DNA from: Loxodes magnus
Taxonomy: Eukaryota > Ciliophora > Karyorelictea > Loxodida > Loxodidae
Length of the DNA stretch: 64,000 bases
Reading direction: 5' to 3'
NCBI GenBank assembly: GCA_946699065.1
Contig: CAMPDV010001053.1
Location: 1 to 64,000 of the forward strand
The notes under the pieces were generated by a model. The model saw only the letters and a list, made by a program, of their open reading frames with translations. It was not told where the DNA came from and searched no databases. Below are positions 26,434 to 39,425 of the stretch, piece after piece. Numbering within the stretch: position 1 is the stretch's first letter; each line of letters opens with the position of its first letter. The translations under genes and the position numbers were made by a program.

Positions 26434-29400
26434 AACTTAATTTGCTTTAATTAAATCCTATCTTTTAAGTACAAATTTAAATAAAAAGCCCAAATTAATA
26501 ATTAAATATTGCTTAAGGAATATAATTTAGATTTAAAGATTCGCTAAACGTTTATATATCTTAAGTATTTGTACTCTATGGCTTATTTATAAAATGATTA
26601 TTAATTTGATATATTTAATTTATATATTAAAGTAAAAATAACCTTAACTTAATAATAATTATGCTAGTAGCCTTCATTTTAATAAGCTATATCACTTATG
26701 ATTAAACTAATAGTATAAAAGTATTAGCCTTAATTATTCTTAATATAATATCTTTATATTTTAATTAAGAAATTATGCAAAGGTAAGCTAGATAGGTTTT
26801 AGTATTGCTAGTACGGTATTTTTCATAATTAACTAAGTTTGTTTAGTTACTATCTTTAATTCCTAAGATAGTAGTATTTAATTTATTGTTGAATATAATT
26901 AGATTTAAGTAATAAATAGTATAAGATTAATAATATAACTAGCTTTGGAAATAGATAATAAAAATAAAGCTTAATATTAATTTAATATTACAACTACTAA
27001 TTTAATAGTGTCCAGCTAATTTCTAAAATTAGTACTTACATTGATATTAGAATCTAAGAGCTTGTGCTTATAAGATAGTAAATAGTTATAAGTTAAGTTT
27101 TAAAGATTCTAATAAAGAGAATAATGAAATGGTTTATTGAATATACTTGCATTTATATTAAATTCAATTCTTAGAGTTATATTATATACATTTATCTAAT
27201 TTACTATTAATTACTCTAATCTACTTCTAAAGCTAATTCTATCATTATATAAAACAGATATCTAAACTATTTAGATATTATTAGTTATTATATACAATAC
27301 TACTTATAGTTACCTATAATTCATAGAGCTATCTAATATTATCTAACCTTTAGAAACTACTACCTATTTAGAATCTATTTACTTAATTGCTTCATTTTTA
27401 TTTAGAATGTAATTCAATTCTTTTTAAGCATGTATCTCATTAAGAAAATCTACTCTTTACATTTATTTAAGAATTCTAAGTTTAAAAGAGGGAAATTAAA
27501 AATGTCAAGCTATAATACAATTAGGATCATCCTATTCAGATAAAAATTAGAAAATAGCTAAACTTAATTCTTAATGACTCTTATATTTTATCCTTTTAGC
27601 CTTAAATAGACAAAAAACATATTTAATTATGCATTATATAAATTATAGCAATAGGAATATGCAAGCTTTAAGATTTATTATAAATTAACTAAGAAAATTA
27701 AGAATTATTATATTTTATATATACAATAATCAATCAACTAAAGCTAGAGTTATATTAGTGTCTACTTCATTAGGTCTTTTACTAAGTTATATTTAATTCT
27801 AAGCATATATCATTTTAAACTTTAAACATCTCTTTAATTAATATTTTGATTCATCATTTCTTTGCAGATAACTTTGAAGCATTTTTAATTAGAAGATATT
27901 AATAGTCTATTTGCAAATATTTTATACCTAAAGCAGAATCTAATCTAGATTTAAATAAATTAGATATTAGTGCTTTTTTTAATTTTATTCAAATTCAAAA
28001 CTATGTAGATAAGACAACTATCTTTCCAAATATTTGGTAAATAAAAGATATATATAGAGTTAACCATTTTTTAGAGGTATTTTATAAGTGAATAGAGTCC
28101 TTTCATCCCCAAATTGTTAGAATAAATATACATTTTTAAATTACTATACATTCTCATTTTATTCACTTTATTACTATTTAATCTTATAATTTTTTATTCT
28201 CATCACTTTATTCACTTTATTCACTTTAATTTTAAGAACGCCTAGTTTTCTTCAAATTATATCTAAAAGTTAAATCATTTATTTAAAAAATGACAACAAA
28301 AAGATTTATTAATAATTTAATAGTTATATTCTCAATATATTTATTTTAACTTAATTTTAATGAGAATCATAATATATTAGAAGAAGAAATAAGCATTTAA
28401 TAGATGGTACAAATAAATAGGTTTATAAAGATTTTAGATGATAAATTATTAGGTAATATTAACTAATAGATTAAAGAAATTTATCATATATTTATTCCCA
28501 TGGAACACATATATAAATAGACTTAATTTTTACTAATATTTCAATTATTTAAAGTATTAGTAATGATATACCAATAACCAGAATATTTAATTCAATCATA
28601 TTAAAAATAAAATTAATTTAGATTTAGATTTAACTAAAATAAAAGATAAAGCATGATTAAATTAGTTGAAATAAATATTAATGAATCTTATAATAGATAT
28701 TTTATGAATTATTTATAAAGATCATTAAATAAAAGTATTTCCTGCATTTTAAAATTAATGTAAAGTATCTCAGTTTTCATTGAAAAGATTAAAAGTAAAA
28801 TTTTAAATAAAATTAATGAAATGTTTAGATACATTGAAATTATACCTTTCATAATAGCATTTTTACTTTAAGAATAAAAATCACTTTTTCTTAATTAAAA
28901 GAAGCTATAAAATTGCTTAATCTATTTTCTATAGCTTAAAATATAAAAATAATCTTTATTTTTTAAATAAAAATAAGTTATAATAAGCATCTGGTATAGA
29001 TATAATGATTTTGTGGTTATCTCTTTTTTAATGTAAACTATTTGTAATAAGATAAAGCACTTTATCTATTTATAACTCTTTTACAAAAAATAGAATTTAT
29101 AAATAATATGCTTAATTAAATAAATATATTTCTAAACCTTAATCAATAGAATTATCATTATAAGGTACATTGATAACTTTGATAGACTTTGAAACTAAAA
29201 CTAGATAAAACTAAGAAATATCTTTAGTTATAGATAAAATTTAAATTAATAAAATCTTAAATATAATTAGCAAGCATTATCTAATAATTTGTAAATGAAA
29301 GAGATATTTATCTCATAAAGTTAACTAATAGAAATATATAATTATTATTTTTTATTTACAATACAACTTAGATTATATAATTTAATTTAGCTTTCCTTTA

Positions 29401-30513
29401 TTAAACTAGCATTTATTAGACTTAAAGTTATTAAATATCATATTAACTATTTATTACAATTAGAATATAATATAGTTATAAGATTTTAAAATAATTAGTT
29501 CTAGTAAAAAGTTAAATAATCTTGCTTTTTATAAGTCTATTAAAGTTTTAGCTGAAATAATAGTTAAATGTAATATTGTTAGTTAGATGTTTATTAGTAG
29601 ATATAATAATAGCATAATTGTTTATTTTAAATAAAATATAATAATAAAGCTATAAATCTCCTAACCCAATAATTAATAGCTTAATATTATATTATATCTA
29701 ATATTTTAATTCTTTCTAAGCTTTTATTATATTTATTCTACTAAAAAAACTAAAAGGAAAAGGAAATTAAAAGGAAATTAATAATTTAAGAGTCTATTTA
29801 TTTTATAATTTTGAGAAATAGTGAGATATTAAAATAAACTAAACCCTAAATAATTATTAATAAGCTAGTAATTAATTTAATAAGCTTAAGCTTTAGATTT
29901 CTAGATATATAGCTTAAACATTAAACAAATTTAATTATATTAATTAATACACTTATATTTAGAACTTCATTTAGTGAAGTATCTGCTTAAATTAGAGAAA
30001 CAGGCTTTCTTTCTAAATTAAGGTGATTTTTGATTAATTAATAGAATACTTTAATAAGATTAAATAAATTTGAAATTTAGCTCTTAAGAATCGTTAAAAG
30101 TAAGCAGTTGAAGTAGCTTCTATATAATAATTTAACTATTAAATATCTATTTAGCAGCTTAATGATATATACTCTAATAGAATAAGAAACTTAATAATTA
30201 TTAAATTAGCAATATTATTATATTAGCACTTAAAAAACTAATTAAGGTTATTCATTTAATTTCAAAGAAGAATAAAAATATAAGAATGATCAAACTTTTT
30301 AGAGTAAAATAGCTTTTAGATATAAGTGCTATCAATTAAAAGTTTTATTTAATTAAACTAGTTATTTACTAACTTGATAAGCATAAAGGTTTAAGTTTTT
30401 AAGATAAAGAATGAATGCTTATTGTAATAATAACTATTTATAAGTAACCTTGTATATAATTAATTAGTTTCTAAGTTAGAATATTTAAAGAAACTAATAT
30501 GCTATTAGTAACA
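26434..30513 (+). CDS. Long open coding-like region, unidentified large protein
   Basis: Continuing in the frame of the lectin-like segment, translation stays free of long homopolymers to about 27,773. It then switches frame at a plausible intron and runs in one frame from 27,868 to the tRNA remnant, about 2.6 kb. In this second frame TGA is clearly rarer than in the other two (one or two between 28,290 and 29,555, against about seventeen over all frames). That is what a coding frame with rare Trp would show. The protein would be rich in Gln, Asn, Ile, Leu, Lys and Tyr, with helical stretches such as QQIKEIYHIFIPMEHIYKQ and no recognised domain. Start, end and exon number are not resolved. 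Since nearly any AT-rich frame is open in this code, this could be chance. Confidence 0.42.
27774..27867 (+). other. Candidate spliceosomal intron
   Basis: The coding-like frame changes between 27,773 and 27,868. The 3' side ends in tttctttgcag (last G at 27,867), a good acceptor. Donor GT at 27,774 (94 nt) or 27,786 (82 nt) both give a phase-1 intron that joins the two frames correctly. Neither donor has a strong consensus. Confidence 0.4.
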
Positions 30514-30580
30514 GACAGTGTGGCCGAGTGGTCTAAGGCGCTAGTCTTTCGGGGCGTGGGTTCAAATCCCACCGCTGTCA
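30514..30580 (+). pseudogene. tRNA-Leu lacking its anticodon arm
   Basis: Sixty-six bases fold as a class II tRNA end: a 7 bp acceptor stem (gacagtg with cgctgtc, one G-T pair), D arm gccgagtggtctaaggc, T arm gtgggttcaaatcccac, discriminator A at 30,580 and a tttt terminator from 30,581. The D-arm and T-arm sequences and A73 match tRNA-Leu. Only about fifteen bases, ctagtctttcggggc, lie between D arm and T arm, too few for an anticodon arm plus the long variable arm. The variable-arm part (tctttcggggc) is present. The missing stretch appears to be one ctag half of the anticodon stem plus the loop, as expected from a deletion between the two ctag stem halves. It cannot decode. Confidence 0.85.
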
Positions 30581-30585
30581 TTTTT

Positions 30586-31230
30586 AATAAAAAATAGAGC
30601 ATTAAAATGATAATGATTAAATAAGCTTACAAGCATAAGTAATAACTTACATAAAATAGTATCATCATATAAGCAAAACCTCTATTATTTATTAAGAACA
30701 TAAAATGAAACTTTATGATTTAATTAACTTAACTTAAATACTTAGATTATAGATCTCCTATAGAAACTCTATAGAAAGAATAGATATTAGTTATATTAGT
30801 AGTATTAAATAAATGAAGAAAAATAAGTTTAATAATTAAATAATGTTATTATTTCTAAAATTGCTAGATAATTAAAAATAACATTATTATCTATATAGCA
30901 TTCTAACTATTTCTCTTTAAGAGAATATTATTTTAAATGGCTATTCTATCTATTTAAAATACATTATAGTTATCCATTATTAACAATTTTTAATTTTTAA
31001 TAGTTAAATTTGTTAAAATATATAAATACAAATGTATTTTAAATTTATAAGAAATAAGTTAAAAACTTTATAAAATAATTTAGAGTTTAAACAATTTCAT
31101 AAAATAAGGATTCTTAGATTAATTTTTAAACTAAGTATTCAAATTATACTAAATTTTTTTTAAATTAAATAAATGATTAAGGAATTTATTGAATAATTAA
31201 AGTAAATTATAAAATTTACGTAAGAGAAAT
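30586..31230. other. AT-rich DNA after the tRNA remnant
   Basis: No clear feature. Plus-strand frames are open, as everywhere in this code, but no motif or compositional change supports a gene. Confidence 0.5.
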
Positions 31231-32640
31231 ATAAAAACTGGAACTGATTGTATTTTCTTACAGTAATGCTACTTAAATCACTAGATTCATTCTAAAATTC
31301 ATAAACTTTAAATTAAAGCATATTTATCTTTATAGAAGCAATTTTAAATTTTACCTCTAAAGTTTAGTTTTTTATTTACTAAAATTAATGAAGTTTTAAA
31401 TTATTCTTTAATATCTAGAATGTATAATTTTAGTTAATTAAAATACCTTTATTCAACTAATTTCAATTATGGTTTGCCAAGCATCCTATTTTTATTTAAA
31501 TAAAACTTAAAATTGAAATAAATGTAAAGCTTAGATATATTTCATATGAGGCATTTAGTAAAAATAATTTTAGGATAATTAAGTTATTTATTTATTTTTA
31601 CTTAGATAAAAATAAGAAAATTAGCAAAATAACTTTTAGTTGTTATCTTTTAAAGTATCTCTTACTATTTTAAATTTAGCTTACTAAATAGATTAATATA
31701 GCTCTATTATTTTCTTTAGAGTTATAATTCTCTTATTGCTTTTTAGATATAATTATGATTAAGTTAGCATAATAATTAGCAAATTTAAACCACTTCATAT
31801 AGTTAACTTTCAACCTTTTATTATGATGCTTAAGCTTCTTCTGAATTAAAAAATTATATAATCTTTAATTATTTTAATTATATAAAATAATAGTTATTGC
31901 TAAAGTTTAATTTAGGGATGTAAGTATATTTTATTTAAAACTCTAAAGAAATTTAATTTTTCTAGGTATAATCATAAAGTAAGTATCTTTAATTAAGTTA
32001 TATTTGAAAAATTCTTTTGTTTTAATTAGAATATTAGCATAGTTATAATAATCAAGTATACTTCTTTAAGCTTTTAGTTTTATTTTTTATTTTCTAAAGT
32101 ATAAACTATATCAATTAATTGGTCTTCTTATTAGCTTATTCTAGTTTTAGAACTTTATTTGTCTTTAATTAATTTTTATAATATTTTCCTTCAATCTTAA
32201 TTTTATGTAACTTAAAATTAAAAAACTAAGACAAACTTTCAATTTCTTGATATAAGCATGCATTATAATTAGTTAAATGCTTCTTGCAAATATTAATTTA
32301 TAAATATTTAATCTAGAAGTATTTATCATAGGAATACATGGCAAGATGGTTTCCAATTATAGAAATGTTTTTATTTAAAAGCTTTTTGATATAAATTTAC
32401 AAAAACAAGAATATAAACATTTTTAAATAGAGTAATTTCTTAACTCACCACTAATTAGAGATACTTTTAATTAAATCAATTAAAGCTTGCACTTTAAATT
32501 GTAATCAATTAGGTGACTCTTTAATACAAATATATAGTTCTAATTTAGAATTATGCAAATAGTCATTTATTACATTTTATTTACAACTATTGAGAAGCTA
32601 TACATTTTACTTAGCAGTATATTCTATTTTTTTCTTAATT
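31230..32640 (+). CDS. Coding-like open region, unidentified
   Basis: From about 31,570 the plus strand keeps one frame with few long A/T runs. Gln comes from TAA/TAG and three TGA (near 31,757, 31,988 and 32,248) would be Trp. Segments such as YDAQASSELKNYIIFNYFNY and SQEYMARWFPIIEMFLFK read like a protein with several hydrophobic stretches. No family is recognised and no start is chosen. It resembles the open region before the tRNA remnant and could belong to the same gene if the tRNA-like sequence is an insertion. Confidence 0.35.
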
Positions 32641-35590
32641 ATTAAGATTTAAAGCCCAGTTGAATAAAAAATATCCAAAAAAATAAATAAAGGAAATGGT
32701 AAAATTAAAATGAAATAAACATCATAGTAATGCTCTTAAATATACATAAAATAAAGATAAATAAATAATAAAATTCACATTAAAAAAAATTAAAATTATA
32801 ATAAAACATAGCATGAAAACTAAATAAATAATTTAAATCTAATTTATCTAAAAATACATTTATTACATTAAAAGAGAACCTTTTATATTGTTTTCAAAAA
32901 CTCTTTTTAAAAAATATATTTTTTTTTATAAATATGCACTGTAAAAAATACCAATAATAATTGAAAAATTGCCTTTAATAATTGGAAAAAAAGTTATTAT
33001 TTTTTGCACTTGAATTTATTTTAGTCAAATATTTAATCAAAAACAAGAAGAAATAATTCTCAAAAAATAAATTTGATTTGATTCATTTTTATTTAGTAAT
33101 TTAAGTATAAATTAACTTCAGATCTTTTAGGGTGTTAGTCTAATAGCATTAAATATAATATAAAAGAGAACAGCAAAGTAAAATTAGTAATAAATTTTAA
33201 AGTTATAAAATAAAAAATAAAAAATAAAATTTGATTTGAGTATGGTATCATCTACCAAGTTGAAAAGTGTTCTAAAAATACATGAGTAAATTAAAAGGAT
33301 ATGCTTCTTAAGTTTTCAACATTATAGCTCATATTAATTGATTTTTTACCTTTAAATCGTAAATTTATTAAATTTTATCAAAAATACTTTCAATAAATTC
33401 CAAATAATTTAAGTTTTATTTTTTAAATTAGAAAGCTCTTTTTGAGTTCATATATTTAAGTCCTGCAAATTTTGAATAATAATTAAAATTAAAAGAATTC
33501 TAAAATTATATATGGAATGTACTAATTTCTCTTCGTCTATTATGAAAAAATATAAACCTTTTATAAATAAATCTAGTTTCTATTATTTTATAGCTGCTTA
33601 TGACTATATATCTTATCCATCATTTAATTTAAATTAGTTAGTTACTTTTTTGCTATTTTAATAATAAATTAAATTGAAAAATTGAATAAATTTAAATATA
33701 AAATCTCTTTACATATTTTTATTTCATAGCTGCTAAATCAAAAAATTTATTTAACTTGCATATAAAATAATTTGAATGATCTAATGTTTACATTTAAATC
33801 TTAGTGAAATATTTCCATATTTAACACTGACAAATCTTTATAAAAATATATTTCATAAACATTTTATTTTTATTTTTTTATATTCCTATCTTTATTAAAT
33901 AAATGCTTAATAGATATTTCACTATTTATTATAAAAAACTAATATAAATTTATAAATTTAAATAGTTCCCAATAGTAAATAAAATGAATTTATAACTCCA
34001 TTTGTAATAAATTTAGTTTTGATGCATTCAATATTTATCTCCTTAAATCCATTCTTGTAGAATATATTATTGATATTTTTTATTATAGAGTGAGATTAAA
34101 TTAATTTTATAGTTGTTTCTAAAATATTTCTCATTTGATTAATTTAATATTTTTTAATAAATCTAATTTTAGTATCCGTATATCATAAAAATTTATCACT
34201 TTTAACAAGTTTTTTTATTATTGATATTACTTTGAAAAAAAAAATTCATACATAAAATTATGCAAAATTATTTGAAATTCATAAACTATTTTTTGAAGAA
34301 TTTGTTTTAGAACTAAATTTAAAACTTGAATATTTTTTTTACTTTTTTTTACATTTTCACAAACAATTTTTAACACTTATTTTTTATTTAGTGCAAATCT
34401 TAAATATTTAAGCATTTATTTCTATTATATTTCTATATTGTTTAACTATATACATTTATATTTATTATTTTATTTCCTTTTAAAGTTTAATTTATTATTT
34501 ATTATTTTATGTCTATTAAAACCAAAAAGTTCTTTACTTTCTACGAGTTATATTAAATTTTACATATTTTAAATAAATACCAATTATAAAAATTTTAGAA
34601 GCTTTTAGAACAAATTAAAAATAAATGAAATATTAAATATAATTTATTTGGATTAGAAATTAGTAGATGAAAAGTTGCTTTATGTTCTTTTATTAATAAA
34701 TTGTTGTTTTATTACCATCTATTTTTTATCATTAGTATTTAAATTACCTTTAAGACATTTGTTATTAAATTTATAATATTTATTCAACTCTAAATTATTA
34801 TATTTGACATATACGGCCAAAATATAATATTTTTGATTAAGCTTCTAATTTATAAAATATAATTATTTTCGCATATAATTTATAAAAAATTTCTCAATTT
34901 TAAAGAATGTATTTTTATCTTTAAAGCTGTTGCAAATATTTTTATTAAAACCTGTGAATATAACTTCTGGTTGATAAAATAACTTTATTTGTTATATTAA
35001 TTTAATTTTTTTTTATTTAATTTAAACTTTTGGTAATTTTAGCTTTCTTATTTAGCTTTTATTATTCTTAAATTGTATTTAATTAAAATAATTTTATATT
35101 GCTCTCAAAATCTTTCTAATAATTAAATCTTCATTTTTCGTCTAAATTTAGAAGTTAATTTTTTTATTTTTAAATCTATTATTTTTTCTCTGTTTATGCA
35201 TTTTAACCATAAATAAGGTGTTTTTGTTTTATTATTTTTAATTGCCTTTTAATGAAATTTTGTCTTAGTATAATTTATATTTTACTTCTGTTTAATTTAA
35301 TCTACTAAATTTTAGTTTTTTTATATGAGCTAGAAATATCGAAAAAATAATAATATTTTTATTTTTACAATATTATTGAATACTTACTTCAAGTCGATTT
35401 ATGTCTTTTAATTTATAATTTCAAACTATTTAAATAGATTTTAGTAAATAGGAAGTAAAAACCTCTTATCAGAAAGAATTTAAAATTTTTTTTCCAAAAT
35501 AAACATATAATTGGCTGGAAAACTTTCGATTTAGATATGAAATATAATAATTATAATAATTTATTAGCGTAATACCTACCTTTATTTCGA
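32641..35590. other. AT-rich stretch, no gene recognised
   Basis: Long A and T runs, low complexity, no conserved motif on either strand. Confidence 0.6.
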
Positions 35591-35593
35591 CAG

Positions 35594-35745
35594 GTCCCAG
35601 TGAATCAAAATGTTGTTAATAATCATTTCTGTAGTTTTCTTCTTCAGGACTGATTTCTTCAATTATATATATATTTTTTGCAACTCCATTATGAACAACA
35701 TCGATAATAAAATATTAAAAGATCTAAGCTTCTCAATTATTATTA
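35594..35745 (-). CDS. Possible short exon with splice donor
   Basis: A higher-complexity patch on the minus strand reads IDVVHNGVAKNIYIIEEISP and then an acidic stretch, ending LGPVEIK directly before gtaggt (from about 35,593), which looks like a 5' splice site. Flanking DNA is plain AT-rich. The function is unknown. Another frame with an ATG at about 35,688 is also open, so the call is tentative. Confidence 0.35.
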
Positions 35746-35999
35746 TTAACTCAATATTTTTATATTTAGTCGAAAATTATTCATAAAAACTTTAATCATA
35801 GGTTAATTAAATTAAATAAAAAATAATATAGTTTGCTTAATAGCTTTGAAGTTTTAAGTCTAAACTCAATACATTTCTACTTTTAAGTACTCTTGAAAAT
35901 GTAGTAGTATTTCTTCTTGTCTCATTAAGATTAGATTTACTTGTCTTATTTTCATTAAGTTTTAGAAAGAATATATTTGTTTTCATGTTTATTTTATTC

Positions 36000-36290
36000 T
36001 GCTTCATGTAGATTTTATTATTCTATCAATTTGATTCATATAGTTTTTTTTGCAAAATATTTAATTTATTATGTTTTAATTATATTCTAAGAGCTCTTGT
36101 TCTATATTTTCATAAATATTTTCTTAGTTTATATTATTTTACGCTTTATTTTTGCTTTTAATAATTTTATCTATTTAGGTTTTAATATTATCTATACTTT
36201 TTTGGTAGTATTTACATTTGAATATGTGTTAGAATGTCTCTTTTTCTTGACATAAGCATTAATCATATTCTTAAGGAATATGTCTTTCTT
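36000..36290 (-). pseudogene. Non-LTR reverse transcriptase C-terminal fragment
   Basis: A minus-strand frame contains HIPQEYDQCLCQEKETFQHI followed by FKC: Cys-x-Cys at 36,258-36,251, Glu-Thr-x-x-His, and Cys at 36,216. The pattern C-x(1-2)-C...E-T-x-x-H-x(3)-C is the zinc motif at the C-terminus of many LINE-type reverse transcriptases. About 80 Lys/Asn/Gln-rich residues follow. I see no catalytic polymerase motif upstream, so this is a 3' fragment. It lies just downstream, on the same strand, of gag-like copy F, as expected for ORF1-ORF2 order. All TAA/TAG are Gln. Confidence 0.6.
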
Positions 36291-36309
36291 GAATTTAATC
36301 ATAGGTAAT

Positions 36310-36925
36310 ATTTAAAAATTTTGATTTTGATAGTCAGAATTTGTAGTTGTTTATACTTTTTCTAAATTTAGCATTAATTACATTACTTTTTCAAGTAAAA
36401 TTTGAATATATTTGAAAAATTAGATTTATACCATTTAAATAATATTAGAAAAATTTTTGAAGAGTTATAATTTATATATATTTAGAAATTGCATAAAGCT
36501 ATTCTCTCTTCTTTATCTCTTAGATTCAATATTTTTTTTAATTCTGAAATTTTAGGCAAGTCTTTTTACGAGTTTTTTGTGCTTTTATAATAATAACATT
36601 TTTTAATTCTTTTTCTATAGGTCTAAATTTTTATGGTTCTTGTTCTTCAATTTCTGAAATGTAATCTTTTAATTTTTGTAAACTTAATTAGCTCTTCCAA
36701 CTTTGGAGGATGTTATCCATCTGGTCATTTTTTTCTCTCATCTTTAAGAGTTATGATTTCGTTGGCTGATTTAATCTCGCTGGTAATTCCATAAGGCACC
36801 AATATTCTCTCTTAATTTGTAATTCTTTAATCCAGCACCTCTTAAAATTATTGTTAGTTCTACTCTGTCAGCTTAATATTTTCTTTTCGGAATTTCTTAA
36901 CCTCTTCTGGAGGTTAAAGTACAAA
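36310..36925 (-). pseudogene. Gag-like ORF1 copy F (degenerate)
   Basis: The minus strand reads PPEEVKKFRKENIKLTEQNQ, a coiled coil that matches the L-x-E-E-[V/I]-x-x-[L/F]...E-N signature of other copies. NQERILVPYG aligns with NQERELQAYWN of copy B. A TGA (DERKK-TGA-PDG) is read through in frame. The zinc-knuckle region, KKCYYYKSTKN, keeps only the first Cys, so the knuckle is dead. No start codon is chosen. It probably formed one element with the reverse-transcriptase fragment at 36,000-36,290. Confidence 0.6.
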
Positions 36926-38200
36926 ATAAATCTTCAATATTATAAATAATGTAAAATAGCAGATTATACGAAACATTAGCTTATAATTATACCAAAAATA
37001 ATTATTTTAATGGTAGATATTGCTTTTTTTATGCAAGAAGATTGTAATGTTTAGAAAAGAAAGATCATAAATTATAAAACTTAAAAGTTTATTTATTTTA
37101 AAAGTAAATTTAACCAATTAAAATAAAGAGAATAAAAAGTATAAAATAATAGAGCTTCAAATTATAGTAATCTTAAATTGCTAATGTATAACAATAGTAA
37201 GCAAATTAAAATTATTCATTAATGAAAAATGTTATATGAAAATTTAGTAGAATTATATTATTATTTGAATATAATTAAAAATATATAATTAATATTATAA
37301 TTTTATTTTTAATACTATTTTAGTTAATAAATTTTATAAATCTTATTGATTTATTAAATACACATATTTAATTATTAAAAGACTTAAAAATTGTTTTAAA
37401 TATTAAAGTAATAGTTAAAAATGGATAAAAAGTTTCAAATATAAAATGTTAAAGGATAAGAAATAAATTAAAATTTTTAGTGCAAAGCATAATATCTTAA
37501 TAAAGATAAAAAATAAATAAAATTTAGTTTATATTTAATAAGATTACTGCTTTGGATAAACTAGTTATTATAATAAATGTATAATTTGCTTTTAAATTTT
37601 GTATGAGTAATACTATAATTAGCAGCATTTTTAATATTTTATTATATAAATGCTAATTATTTTAATATTTTACTTTAGTTTAAATATAAAAGATATAAAG
37701 CCATCTCATTATTTAGAACAAAAAGAAGAAGGCTTTTTACAATATCACAACTATAAATATTTTAAAGAGATTATATTCATATTTTTTAAAAGCTAGATTT
37801 ATTATATAGACTATTTTAAATTTATTTTTAAATATTTTCCATTATTTTTTATCAACTTTTTTGCAAAATCAGTTTCTCGTTCATCTTTTATAAACAAATT
37901 AATCAAATTTAAAAGCTTTTTTAAATAAAACCATTTTAAAAAGCATCTGAACTAATAAAAATTTATTTAGTCAAATATTTCAAAATTTATAAAAGTTTGA
38001 CATTAGTTTAATCAAATAAATAAATGTCATAAAAGTTGATAGTATTATAATAATGAACAGAAAAGTTATTAATTTGCTAGTAGATAAATAAAAAGATGGT
38101 TGCAATTATAAAATATTTATTCAGCATATTAATTAATTACTTCCTAATATCAATCTTATTATAAATCTCCTTGAGTCTTTCTTTGTTTATTTGGTTAAAG
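36926..38200. other. AT-rich stretch, no gene recognised
   Basis: Low-complexity AT-rich sequence between two gag-like copies; nothing identifiable. Confidence 0.6.
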
Positions 38201-38214
38201 TTAAAAGTTAAAAA

Positions 38215-38972
38215 GCTTTGTTAAAGCCTTAGTAGTCAGCCATCTGACCTATTCTATCAGCTTGTCTCCTTTAGTTTGTCTTGAATTTCTACTAGGCTTA
38301 GTTAGGCGGTGTAGCACTTCATTAGCGCACCATCCTTTAATATTCTGAATAGTTTTCATCTTGCATGTAGTGTTCCTAATTATTTCTCCAAGGATTAAGA
38401 TTTGAATTAAAGAATTTTTTTCTATACATTTTTCCGCTTTATGTTGGATATATCCTAAATAGTTTTCTAAAAATATCTTATTTATTCTTTCTTTAAACTT
38501 CGCTTAGTTAGTAGTAGTATTTTAATTGGTGTTATTTATTGCACACGTAGCATTTTATTCTTCTTTTAAGCTATTATTCTTGTAACACTTATTTAATTTA
38601 AATTTACTACTTATTTTAAATAAACGTTTACTGTTTATTTTAATTTGAGGCTTCATTTTCTATTTCCATAGGATCTGATTAATTCTGTTAAATCGAAAAT
38701 GGCGTAACCTGAATTTATTATTAAATTTAAAGAATTCTTTGTTCCAGTTTGTTTTCTATTTCTTATGATTATTAATATTGTTTCTCAAGTAAAGACGTTA
38801 TTATTTTTTCTAATTTTTCTACTTTATCAGTGAGGTATCTATTTTTAAACATAAACTCTTTTAATGACTTAGATAATATTTCTATTTGAGTTTGTGTCGG
38901 AAGTTTTTTTAGTTCTGGATTTCCAAGTGGTTAATGTTCGTCATATCAATCATATTTTTCACTTTCACTCAT
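38215..38972 (-). CDS. Gag-like ORF1 copy A
   Basis: ATG at 38,972 begins MSESEKYD-TGA-YDEHQP. The frame stays open for more than 215 codons to a TGA at 38,319, and through it, still in richer sequence (WSATPPNQAQQKF), to about 38,215. It holds a coiled coil (about residues 25-85), a Gln-rich linker and a damaged zinc knuckle, CYVCNKQHQLKYY, with the last Cys missing. About 35 residues later comes YPTQSGKMYRKK, the equivalent of the G-x-I-Y-x-x-K motif of the other copies. The likely role is nucleic-acid binding in retrotransposition (by analogy). Whether it is still functional is doubtful. Confidence 0.68.
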
Positions 38973-39218
38973 TGTAATTATTTCGCTTTTTTATTTTTTA
39001 GAGAATTTTCCTGTTTAAATGTTTTGTTCAAAGTTCTGTTATTTCTTAGAAGCCATTTTATATTGGTAATAAAGTTGGAAAATTATTATCATGCGCTAAT
39101 AATCGAGATATTCGCAATAATTTTATCTTTTAAAAGAAGAACTTAAATTTGCGTTTTTTTCTCACTATATTGAAAATTATTTTGAATCAATTTATGAATT
39201 TAAAAGTTAAAAATTGAT

Positions 39219-39425
39219 TTAGGGTATTTCAACCTTTGATCGTTTTATGTCTATTCCATCCAAAGACAAATGGGGTTTGTTAAATTCCAACCTAATGGAT
39301 AGATCACCCTCGAAGTTAGACAGGTTCTCTTCTTCATCAAAGATATTTCTCATCATTAATCTAGGTTCCATTATTGCTTTCAGTAACTTCCATACTTCTA
39401 TTCTTCCTAATCAATTGCAATACAT
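39219..39425 (-). CDS. Small acidic ORF upstream of gag-like copy A
   Basis: ATG at 39,425, 69 codons to a TAA at 39,219. Codon 5 is TGA (Trp). The sequence includes MMRNIFDEEENLSNFEGDLS and FNKPHLSLDGIDIKR. It lies about 250 bp upstream of copy A on the same strand. A faintly similar acidic patch (HDEEDQSGPTFRKGCF) sits upstream of copy B, so a short leader ORF may be a regular part of the element. Family unknown. Confidence 0.45.
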
